In this document: positions 16,953 to 25,400 of the stretch, piece by piece
Layout of the letters: every line of letters begins with the position of its first letter
How positions within the stretch are numbered: the first letter of the stretch is position 1
Notes under the pieces: model-generated
Database searches by the model: none
Told to the model about the DNA's origin: nothing
What the model saw: the letters and a program-made list of their open reading frames with translations, nothing else
Source of the DNA: an uncultured Bacteroidota bacterium
Lineage (GTDB): Bacteria > Bacteroidota > Bacteroidia > Chitinophagales > LD1
Direction: 5' to 3'
DNA: 51,546 nucleotides
Assembly (NCBI GenBank): GCA_903861145.1
Contig: CAIOTH010000112.1
Coordinates: forward strand, 1 to 51,546
Position numbers and translations under genes: made by a program

Positions 16953-16990
16953 TGGGTTCTAAAAGTTAAGCAGTTGGTTGAAAGCAAAAG

Positions 16991-17704
16991 CTATTGTAAC
17001 TTTATATTGTTCACGGTGTCAAAAAACGCCCATATGCCTGCAAATAATTCATATGCCGCATGCATGGCCGCATCTAAATTCTCTCTCTCATTGGGAATTA
17101 ATTCGGCAAGTTCAAACGAATCCTGAACGTGTCCTTCTTCTAATTCATTATGCGATGTAATCCAAATTAAATCCTGTGCATTGAATTTAATCTCGCTGTT
17201 GAGGGTAATGTCTTTTATGTAATCGAAAATGGGTTGTACTACTAATTCGTTAGCCACTGCAACGCCAAGGGCTTTATAAGGGTGGTTGGTTTTAAAAAGA
17301 CGATCATATATCTTACCCAAATCATCATAAGCCGCCTCCAAAGCAGGCAAATCTTCAGCGTTTATTTTGCAGTATGGATTCACTGCATTCAAATATCTGC
17401 CTATTAATTTTACATGTATGTTTTCCGATTTTCCGCCACCCAATTCATCATATAACTGCGGCACAAGTTTGCAACGAACCTCCAGGTTATCCGAAATGGA
17501 GATAAGATGAGCCAAAAAAGCCGTTATATCTAATCCACGCCCGTTTTCCATAATAACACTTACGTAGCCAATGTTTTTATTGTCGGTTCTTTGAAAGAAG
17601 GGATGGGCAGAAATTTGATGGTCAATAAAAAACTGGGCAAGTGCTTTGCCGTTACTTACAACCGGTAGTTTGGGCATGCTGTTCATAGGTTCCGCTATTG
17701 TCAT
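16991..17704 (-). CDS. Haem-oxygenase-like diiron oxidase/oxygenase (HDO)
   Basis: The 237-residue all-helical protein carries a full set of candidate diiron ligands in the HDO order: E87 and H97 (DELGGGKSENIH), E153 (VANELV), and H185-x3-E189-x2-H192 (SHNELEEGH). The H-x3-D/E-x2-H spacing, and the 32 residues between E153 and H185, agree with what I recall of CADD-type members. UndA, BesC and SznF belong to this superfamily and perform oxidative C-C cleavage, desaturation or N-oxygenation. Here the enzyme lies between a UbiA-type gene and an acyl ligase, so a lipid or amino-lipid substrate is plausible. Three bases separate it from the upstream gene. Confidence 0.75.
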   Translation of the reverse strand: MTIAEPMNSMPKLPVVSNGKALAQFFIDHQISAHPFFQRTDNKNIGYVSVIMENGRGLDITAFLAHLISISDNLEVRCKLVPQLYDELGGGKSENIHVKLIGRYLNAVNPYCKINAEDLPALEAAYDDLGKIYDRLFKTNHPYKALGVAVANELVVQPIFDYIKDITLNSEIKFNAQDLIWITSHNELEEGHVQDSFELAELIPNERENLDAAMHAAYELFAGIWAFFDTVNNIKLQ

Positions 17705-17707
17705 ACA

Positions 17708-18631
17708 TCAAAGGTTTTTAAGCATAAATAAAGTGATAAGCGTATAAAGCCTGGTGCCATTAAAAACTACATCCGGCACCTTAAGCCTCCAAAGATAATT
17801 CAATTTGGCCGAACGTATTAGCACAATTGTAATCTCAACCAACAGTCGGATTATTATACCCGGGGCGAACGCAAATCCTATCCATAAGCGTAATGTTTCA
17901 TCCGCCATACTTCGCACATAAAACAAGCCAATCAGCGAAAGTACACAAAGGAAGATTGCAAGTAATGAGGCCCTCGTATTCCCTAAAATAGCTACCATTG
18001 TTTTAAGCTGCAGTTTCTTTTCTTCCACCGAATCAGCTGAACTTTCTACTAAAAAAAGCGAATATTCCGAAAGCGAAACCAGAAAGAAAACGATAAACAA
18101 CAATTTGTGGTTATAAGCTGAAGTTGCCGGTTCCCCACAATAATACCCAGCGAGCCACAATGAAAAGTAGCCAATCATCAAAACTCCAAAATGGCCCCAC
18201 CAAAATATTTTTAACCTGTTTTCAGCCTCCTTACCGGGTATAAAAAAATTGTACGAGTACAATATGGCAACCGCCGTAAATATGAAAATGAAAAGGGCTG
18301 GCAAATAAGCGCCGGTAAGTAGTAATAGCAGTAACCCCAGTGCAACCACTAACAACTCTACAATAAGAACTGTTTTAGTAATTTTTTTATCCTGGCTCAG
18401 TAATTTATATAAGTCAGGCTTTTTCGCGGCATCCAGCTCCTTATCGGTTATGATGTTTAAGTGTGTCATAAAGGCCGATGAAAAGCTAACGGTAAATAAG
18501 GCTATTAATATAGTTAGGTAGTCGCCCTTATGATATGTAATGGCGTAGCCACTAATTAGCAAAAAAAGCAAGGGAAGATTCTTCCAAATGCGGGCAGCCA
18601 GTATTACGGAAAACAGAGCAGACCAATTCAT
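17708..18631 (-). CDS. UbiA-family prenyltransferase-like membrane protein
   Basis: The 307-residue protein has about eight or nine membrane helices. Motif 1 reads N59-IIT-D63-KEL-D67-AAKKP, the first aspartate-rich region of UbiA enzymes. The second conserved region appears as YSYNFFIPGKEAENRLK, matching the YS...K form, although the second DxxxD is weak. Members attach prenyl groups to aromatic acceptors, or cyclise them. It follows the toroid protein gene by one base and precedes the HDO gene by three. This suggests one pathway in which a prenyl or isoprenoid unit is handled. The weak second motif leaves activity uncertain. Confidence 0.75.
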   Translation of the reverse strand: MNWSALFSVILAARIWKNLPLLFLLISGYAITYHKGDYLTILIALFTVSFSSAFMTHLNIITDKELDAAKKPDLYKLLSQDKKITKTVLIVELLVVALGLLLLLLTGAYLPALFIFIFTAVAILYSYNFFIPGKEAENRLKIFWWGHFGVLMIGYFSLWLAGYYCGEPATSAYNHKLLFIVFFLVSLSEYSLFLVESSADSVEEKKLQLKTMVAILGNTRASLLAIFLCVLSLIGLFYVRSMADETLRLWIGFAFAPGIIIRLLVEITIVLIRSAKLNYLWRLKVPDVVFNGTRLYTLITLFMLKNL

Positions 18632-18632
18632 A

Positions 18633-20399
18633 TTATTGCAATGGGATATTGGCGTTCATGTATGGGATAAGGGCAGCCATTTCTATATATTCTAAATGGG
18701 TTTTGCAGGTGTATCTCAAGGGTGTTGGTATGTGCTCAACAAAATCATTTTCATTTTGTCCGCTTGGTTTGTCCAAATTTAATGCCATTACAACGGCTGC
18801 CAGGTAAACCATATTATATGAATCTTCGTGAAACGACAATGCCAGGTCGTAGCCATTTACCGATACCTTTCTCCCTTTAAAGCTTTTATCCCCGGTAATT
18901 AGCGATGAATAAAACGGAATGCTACTTCCGTTAAGGTGGCGTTCGTAATTTAAAGCTATAAATGTTTGAATTGACTCAATCGCTTTGCCCCGGTAACCGG
19001 CCTCGTTCAAAGCCAGGCACGCAAAAGCTGAAGACAATACATGGTCGAATTTGCCGGCGCTTCCATCACTGTTAAGAGCAGCTAATATTTCTTTACATAA
19101 TAGCTCTTTATAGTTGTTTGCTTTGTTTATATATGAAAGGCCTTGCGCAAATGTCCAATCAACTAAAAACGGATTTGCAAAATAAAGGCCACTACGGATA
19201 TTGAAATTATCGAGTAGATATTGCTCTGTTTTAACTTCAGGTTCAAAACCGGCTTTTCTCCTCAGTGCATAAATCAGGGCCGTAGGCGCAAGGTCAGTCT
19301 GGCACCAATGCCTTTTCTCGGGTACAAATTGCATTTCGCCCGCTACAGGATTCATAGACCATAATTGCGGATAATACCCACCCGTACCATCGCTGAATTT
19401 TTCAATCAGGCTGGCAGCCTTTGCGTCGTTCAATCCTTGCATTACAAGTGCCGAATCAATCGAGGTTTCAAGATCATCCATCTCGAACGACCACAAACCA
19501 CGCAGTTTTTTTTCCAGTAATCTTTTTTCCACTCGTTCCTGAAGTTCAGTTAGCCCCGTTTTCTTTAAAGCTCTGCTTACAAACCCAAGCGGCACCAAAT
19601 CTCCAAACGGAAATTTTTCGTTGCCTTCAGGGGGCAGCCAACTCATCGCAAGCTTTTCAATAAGCGCCCTTTCCGCAACTTCGGCCAGCAAAAGCTCGGC
19701 TTTCGCGCGCTGTCTTTTAGCCCTTCCTTGTACCGCCATCGATAACCCCTTAAATAAGTTGGCATCTATATTACCATGCTTGAAGAAAAAATAATTACAA
19801 CTATCTGTGCGCGTAAAGTCTGCAAAAATAGCTGACTCAATATGAACCGGTAACAGATTTTCATATTCGGCAACAAAAACATCGCCCTTAAATTTGCCGC
19901 CTTTGTAATTTACACCAATCGCCGGCAATAGTTCATAATGTTGCTGCGATGGCTCGTTGGTAAATAAGCTTGTTGCATGTGCAGTGCTACCATCAATCTT
20001 AACAAATAAAAAAACATCTCCGTATTCATCATCTTGCCCATAAGCCAGGGTGTCTACACTATCTATGGCAAACTTATCCTGCACCCTTGCAAATCTGGTT
20101 TTTAGCGTATCCGGTCCTGTGTAGGCATAATCCACAAGATTTTCTCCATGAAACAAATCAGCGGTTTCCTTTTTTGGAGCAAGGTACCTGCCCTGGCTGG
20201 TCAGTACTACATAACTGTGCGATGAAATATCAATTGCCTCGTTCAGAAAGTACATTTTTTTTATCGTTTCCTCTGTCGCAATTTCCTTTATAGCATCAAG
20301 ATTAAACAACACCATCCATTGCAACTCACCCGGTAATTTATCAAGAATATTTTCTATTTTCACGATGACGAAATTATGCCAATTTTGCTTAACCTCCAA
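18633..20399 (-). CDS. Alpha/alpha-toroid (prenyltransferase/terpenoid-cyclase-repeat-like) protein
   Basis: The 588-residue protein has an N-terminal region of about 290 residues without recognised motifs. A helical part follows with toroid-type repeats: RGLWSFEMDDLETSIDSALV near 300, HWCQTDLAPTALIYAL near 365, and FDHVLSSAFACLALNEAG near 480. This fold includes terpenoid cyclases and protein prenyltransferase beta subunits. The class II cyclase motif DxDD is not present at the expected place; only the last Asp (SIDSA) remains. Enzyme activity is therefore uncertain. The longest frame starts with TTG; a GTG at 20361-20363 is a good alternative. It is the first gene of the minus-strand operon and divergent from the TauD-like gene. 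Confidence 0.6.
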   Translation of the reverse strand: MEVKQNWHNFVIVKIENILDKLPGELQWMVLFNLDAIKEIATEETIKKMYFLNEAIDISSHSYVVLTSQGRYLAPKKETADLFHGENLVDYAYTGPDTLKTRFARVQDKFAIDSVDTLAYGQDDEYGDVFLFVKIDGSTAHATSLFTNEPSQQHYELLPAIGVNYKGGKFKGDVFVAEYENLLPVHIESAIFADFTRTDSCNYFFFKHGNIDANLFKGLSMAVQGRAKRQRAKAELLLAEVAERALIEKLAMSWLPPEGNEKFPFGDLVPLGFVSRALKKTGLTELQERVEKRLLEKKLRGLWSFEMDDLETSIDSALVMQGLNDAKAASLIEKFSDGTGGYYPQLWSMNPVAGEMQFVPEKRHWCQTDLAPTALIYALRRKAGFEPEVKTEQYLLDNFNIRSGLYFANPFLVDWTFAQGLSYINKANNYKELLCKEILAALNSDGSAGKFDHVLSSAFACLALNEAGYRGKAIESIQTFIALNYERHLNGSSIPFYSSLITGDKSFKGRKVSVNGYDLALSFHEDSYNMVYLAAVVMALNLDKPSGQNENDFVEHIPTPLRYTCKTHLEYIEMAALIPYMNANIPLQ

Positions 20400-20452
20400 A
20401 GTAGGTTCAGGAGTTATGATGGTATAAATAACCGGTGTTTTAATCTAAACGT

Positions 20453-21244
20453 ATGAATTTTATTAAACGCGTCAGGTATTACGATGGCTTGCTTGCTGAT
20501 ATCAAAAACCTCGTTTCTACCAATAAGGTGGTTCACATAAGTGATGTCCCTTCCTCAGTTGATATAGATAAATTTTATATTGAGATGGGAGACCAGCTGG
20601 GTATGCTGTTCAGAAAAGACGTTGATCCGGCAACCCGTCAATTAGTTCACGATTCATGGACAATTGTAAAATATGATGTAAGGTACCTGCACGATACATA
20701 TAAACACAGTAATAAAGCGCAACCATTGCATACTGATTACTGCAATGCAAGCATAGCGTTAGATGTGGTAGAGTTAATATGCGTTGAGGCGGCCCCGTTC
20801 GGTGGGGCAACTATCTTTATGGATTCAATTCTTTTGCTTGAATTATTGAAGAAATTCAAACCCGGATTGATGAAACAACTACAGGATAAGGAGGTGATTT
20901 TTGGAAAAGCTCCCCATCCCCTGTTTCGTAATACGGCTAGGGTGATTAGCTATGATGACGATGGCCCATTGCTTTATTGGAACTACGCTGTAGTGGCTCC
21001 CGATAACACCCCCGATGTATTGCAGATGTGCGAAGAGTTCCACGATTTTTTAGAGTCGTATGTTGTGCGTGGGGGCTTATGTACTCCAATTAATTTAGCC
21101 CCCCGCGAAGGTGTGTTTATGCAGGATAAAAGAATTTTACATGGGCGGAATTCATTTTTGGGCGATAGGCACCTTTTAAAAGGTGGCATAGCAACTAAAG
21201 ATTTGGAAATGGTTCAGGAAAAAGTACACAAAATTTTTGGTTAA
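20453..21244 (+). CDS. TauD/CAS-like 2OG-Fe(II) dioxygenase
   Basis: The 263-residue protein has a standard iron triad: H93-T-D95 (PLHTDYCN) and the distal H230 (RILHGRNSF), with R239 a candidate 2OG ligand. Between them EAAPFGGATIFMDS is the typical strand-turn of the TauD/clavaminate synthase superfamily. Family members hydroxylate, desaturate or cyclise amino acids, sulfonates and natural-product intermediates. It is divergent from the lipid operon, with only 53 bases between starts, so regulation may be shared. Its TAA overlaps the ATG of the GT2 gene by one base. The intact HxD here contrasts with the HxG of the three WelO5-like proteins. Confidence 0.85.
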   Translation: MNFIKRVRYYDGLLADIKNLVSTNKVVHISDVPSSVDIDKFYIEMGDQLGMLFRKDVDPATRQLVHDSWTIVKYDVRYLHDTYKHSNKAQPLHTDYCNASIALDVVELICVEAAPFGGATIFMDSILLLELLKKFKPGLMKQLQDKEVIFGKAPHPLFRNTARVISYDDDGPLLYWNYAVVAPDNTPDVLQMCEEFHDFLESYVVRGGLCTPINLAPREGVFMQDKRILHGRNSFLGDRHLLKGGIATKDLEMVQEKVHKIFG

Positions 21245-22197
21245 TGGGCAATGTCGGTACGTTGCCAGTAGTAAGTGTTTGTGTTCTTGCATATAACCAT
21301 GCAAAATATATAGGCGAGGCGTTGGACAGTGTCTTAAACCAAAAAGCCAATTTCAACTTCGAAATTTTGGTGTTTGATGATGGTTCATCCGATGACACAC
21401 CTGGCATTCTTCAAAGTTATTCTGGCAGATTTCCTGGAAAAGTAAAAGTGTTCCTATCGGATAAAAACGCCGGAAATTACTCCAATGCGCAACGCATAAA
21501 ACCAAACGTTGAAGGAAAGTATATTGCCTTTTTGGATGGTGATGATAAATGGCTTGATGAAAATAAACTTCAGCATCAAATTGATTTTCTAAATAACAAC
21601 CCCGACTTTGCTGGTGCTTTTCATGATGCCGTTATTGAAAGTTCATATCTTAGCGAGGCGCAGCAATACGATCCAAACCGGCTGTACAAGGGCTTTAAGT
21701 ATTACTCGCAAATGTATCGCTACAACGATATTTATTATCCTCACGATAGTCTCCGGCGCACTATAATTCCTCATAGCAGTTTAGTTTTTCGCCGCGAGCT
21801 TTTTGACAAAGCAATGGCTACTTTCCCCAAAATACACTTTTCGGGTTCATGGTTATTGCAACTTATGGTTTTGCAAAACTCAAAATTCAAATATATGAGC
21901 CAAACGTGGTCGCTTTACCGCGATCACCCGCTGGGTTTAACAAAGGTAAATGCTGTATCAAAATTTAACTTTAGCAATATTAAAATATTGGAGCATCTTT
22001 TAAATCACCCTTATTATAAGTCGCACAAAACACTCTATCAAGCCATCGCTGAGGAATACAACTATTACGCTTATAGTGACGAATTTGCCAATCTCTCTCT
22101 CTTTAAGAAAATGAAGGTTTTAACCCGTTTGGGCTGGTATTATGTTCTCTATGTTTTAAAAGAGATAAACTTTCATTTGCATTCCCGCCCGAAATAA
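21244..22197 (+). CDS. Family 2 glycosyltransferase
   Basis: The 317-residue protein begins with VSVCVLAYNHAKYIGEALDS, a GT-A family 2 start. It has the nucleotide-binding VFDDGSSDDT (D45-D46) and the metal-binding DxD as LDGDD (98-101). The central RRTIIPHSSLVFRRELFD fits acceptor-side GT2 elements. It would move a sugar from a nucleotide donor to a lipid, glycan or small-molecule acceptor at the cytoplasmic face. Translationally coupled to the TauD-like gene through a TAATG overlap, it supplies the only clear glycosylation step of the accessory region. Confidence 0.88.
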   Translation: MGNVGTLPVVSVCVLAYNHAKYIGEALDSVLNQKANFNFEILVFDDGSSDDTPGILQSYSGRFPGKVKVFLSDKNAGNYSNAQRIKPNVEGKYIAFLDGDDKWLDENKLQHQIDFLNNNPDFAGAFHDAVIESSYLSEAQQYDPNRLYKGFKYYSQMYRYNDIYYPHDSLRRTIIPHSSLVFRRELFDKAMATFPKIHFSGSWLLQLMVLQNSKFKYMSQTWSLYRDHPLGLTKVNAVSKFNFSNIKILEHLLNHPYYKSHKTLYQAIAEEYNYYAYSDEFANLSLFKKMKVLTRLGWYYVLYVLKEINFHLHSRPK

Positions 22198-22211
22198 TCG
22201 GTGAAAAATAG

Positions 22212-22283
22212 TAGCCCCGAGCAGAATCGAACTGCTATCAAAAGTTCCGGAAACTTTCGTTTTATCCATTAAACTACGGGGCC
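22212..22283 (-). tRNA. tRNA-Arg (anticodon CCG)
   Basis: On the minus strand a complete cloverleaf forms: acceptor GGCCCCG/CGGGGCT (first pair G-U), D stem GTTT/AAAC, anticodon stem AAAGT/ACTTT with loop TTCCGGA, T stem AGCAG/CTGCT with loop TTCGATT, and discriminator A. The anticodon CCG reads Arg CGG codons. CCA is not encoded. The gene is 72 bases long. Confidence 0.93.
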
Positions 22284-22391
22284 GTTAGGCAAATTATTGG
22301 GTGGCAAATATAGAAAAAAAGAGGTCAGAATCTCTGTTTACCTTAATCAATGAGCGATGCTCAAAAGAGGCTTTCCCATTTATGTACGTTC

Positions 22392-22439
22392 TTAAAAATA
22401 AAAAAGGCGAATGGAACTGGTTTCCCATCCATCCGCCTT
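22392..22439 (-). terminator. Intrinsic terminator of the giant T9SS gene
   Basis: Two 12-base arms (22404-22415 and 22428-22439) pair with one A-C mismatch around a 12-base loop. On the minus strand the stem is followed by a T-rich run, and it lies 19 bases beyond the stop codon of the giant gene. It separates that gene from tRNA-Arg. Confidence 0.8.
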
Positions 22440-22457
22440 CGCAACTTCTTTTACCTA

Positions 22458-25400
22458 TTATTCGGACTTAACAAAGCGCTTGCTTACCGTAGTTCCATTT
22501 ACATTGAATTTTATCCAATACATGCCCGCTGATAGGTTGCCCGTGTTGAAGGTAATTTTATCGGCCTGTAGGTTAAAGCTAATCTCCGCTACTTTTCCGG
22601 TTATATCATACACTACCGGCAAAGTATTGCTATTGGCAAATATTCCGCTTTGTGCAATAACCATGTTATTGGCTGGGTTAGGATAAATTGATATACCTTC
22701 TTCAAGGGCCATGTCATCAATACCTAAGCACGATTCAACAACAAGGTTTTTCGTTACTGCATTGCTGCAACCCTCACTATCAATATAAGTATATGTAACC
22801 GGGTAAGTTCCCGAACCACTAACTGTAAGCACCAAACCATTCAACCCGGTGCCGGTTAAAATACCCCCACTCGGACTTGGACCTGCAATAGTAATTTGCG
22901 TAGCACTGTTATTATCGCAAACAGTATCGCTCTGTGGCCATGTTATAGCTGGTGGTGCTTGTACCGATAAATTGAGTGTTATTACACTATCACATCCCGA
23001 TTGGGTAGATAACGTATCAAGATAAGTACCGCTAATGGCAATAAAATGACCGTTAAAATTATAACTGCTACCTGTACAAATCGAATCGCTAACTGTAACA
23101 CTAACACCCTGGCTCAGGCTCAGATTCAGGGTAACAACGCTATCACAACCGCCTTGTGCAGTTAATGTATCAGTATAGGTACCTGCTGTAGTTAAGTTTT
23201 GACCATTGAAAGGGAAAGAGCTGCCACTGCATATAGTTGCATCAACGGTAATCGGAATTATGGCGTTTATAGCCAGGTGTAAAACCGATATGCTATCGCA
23301 ACCGCTTTGTGTGGTAAGGGTATCATAGTAGGTTCCGCTTACGGTTAGCTGTTGGCCGTTAAAATCATAGCTGGTTCCTGCGCAAATAAATGCCTGGGTG
23401 GTGTGGGTAATAATCGGGTTTTCAATCAAGCTCAAAATAACAATACTATCACAGCCCCCTTGCGCGGTTAAAGTATCAGTATAAGTACCTGTGGTAGTTA
23501 ATGTCGTTCCATTAAAACTATAACTGCCACCATGGCAAATATTTGCTGCGGTGTTGGTGGTTATAAACGAGTTTACCTGCAAGTTCAGTGTTGCAATGCT
23601 ATCACACCCATTGCTACCTATCAAATCAGCGAAATACGTACCGGTTTGGCTTAAATGCTGCCCATTAAATAAGTAAGTGCTTCCAACACATATCGCGGCA
23701 TTTATTGTACTGCCGGTAGGCTGGCTAACCGTCAGGGTTAAGGTTACAATACTGTCACAACCGCCAAGCGCTGTCAAGGTATCTTTATAAACACCACTAA
23801 TGGTCAAAAACTGTCCATTAAAATCATATGAGGAATTCTGGCAAATGGCCGCGCTTATTGCAGAAGTAACGTATGGATTAATTTGAAGTGATAGGTTAAC
23901 AACACTATCGCATCCATTACTGCCGGTTAAGGTTTCCGAATAATTGCCCGCTGCGGTTAAATTTTGGCCATTAAAGAAATAGCTTCCACCGGCACATATG
24001 CCCGCATGAATAGTACTTGACGTGCTCTGGTTAACGGCCAGCGCTAATATTACAATACTGTCGCAACCTCCTTGCGAAGTTATGGTGTCACGATAAGTTC
24101 CCGCAGTCCCTAATTGCTGTCCGTTAAAATTATATGGATGTCCCTGGCAAATTGTAGCACTAATATTGTTGGTAACAAACGATGTTATCTGTAAAACCAG
24201 TGTTACCATACTATCACATCCGGCTTCAGAGGTATAATGCGCATAATAGGTACCTGCAGTATTTAACTGCTGCCCGTTAAACAGGTAAGTGGTGCCTACA
24301 CAAATACTGGCATGAATGCCGGTACGGATAGGCGAATCTACAGTTAGGTTAACTACCACAATACTATCGCAGCCAAATCGGTTGCTTAGCGTATCATAAT
24401 AAAGGCCTGATGCACTTAATTGCTGGCCGCCAAAAGAATAAGTCGTACCAAAACAAATGGACGGGCTGGAGTAAGATCCTGTAATCGGATGAACGGTTAA
24501 GTTGACAGTAACGATGCTGTCACAACCACCGGTTGTTTGCAACGTGTCGTTAAAGCTTCCGGCTGTAGTTAAATTCCGGCCATTAAAATTGAAAGTATCG
24601 CCCGAACAAATTGCCGCGCCATAGCTGTGTGTTACTGTTGTTATTATGGTCAGGCGAAGTGTAATAATACTATCGCAACCTAAAGCGTTCTGTAGCGTGT
24701 CATAATAGGTGCCGGCTGTATTAAGCGTTTGCCCGTTAAAACTGTAACCCTGGTTAGGGCAAATAGTAGCACTAACCGAACTGGACGATGGCTGATTAAC
24801 CGTGATATGGATATTGGCAACGCTATCGCATCCGTTGGCTCCGGTAAGGGTAGCACTGTAATTGCCGCCGGTGGTTAATGATAATCCGTTAAAATGATAG
24901 GTCTCTCCCTGGCAAATACTTGCCGAAGAGTTACTTGAAGTAGGTTGCTTAACAGATAAAGTAAGTGTAACAATACTATCACACCCGCCTTGTGTTGACA
25001 GGGTATCTTTATAAGTGCCCGCACTGCTTAATAAAGTTCCATTAAAGTTGTATGACGTCGACGCGCAAAACGCATCGCTATATGCGAATGTTATTGGAGC
25101 ATTAACCGATAAGGTTAGGGTTATAATGCTGTCACAGTTGTTTGCATTGGTCAAAGTATCTTTATAAACGCCTGCAGCGCTGATCAGCCGGCCATTAAAG
25201 TTATAATGTCCTCCTTCGCAAATGCTTCTGCTCAGACTAGAGCTGGTCGGTAGGTGAACAGTTAACCTGGCGCCGTTAGATGAAGCATTTCCACAATTGC
25301 TGTTTGCATTGCAACTGTACGTACCGGTGTCCGTAGTAGCCACGGCGTTTATTGTATATGTTGACGAAGTGGCGTTTGCAATGTTCTGTCCGTTTTTCTG

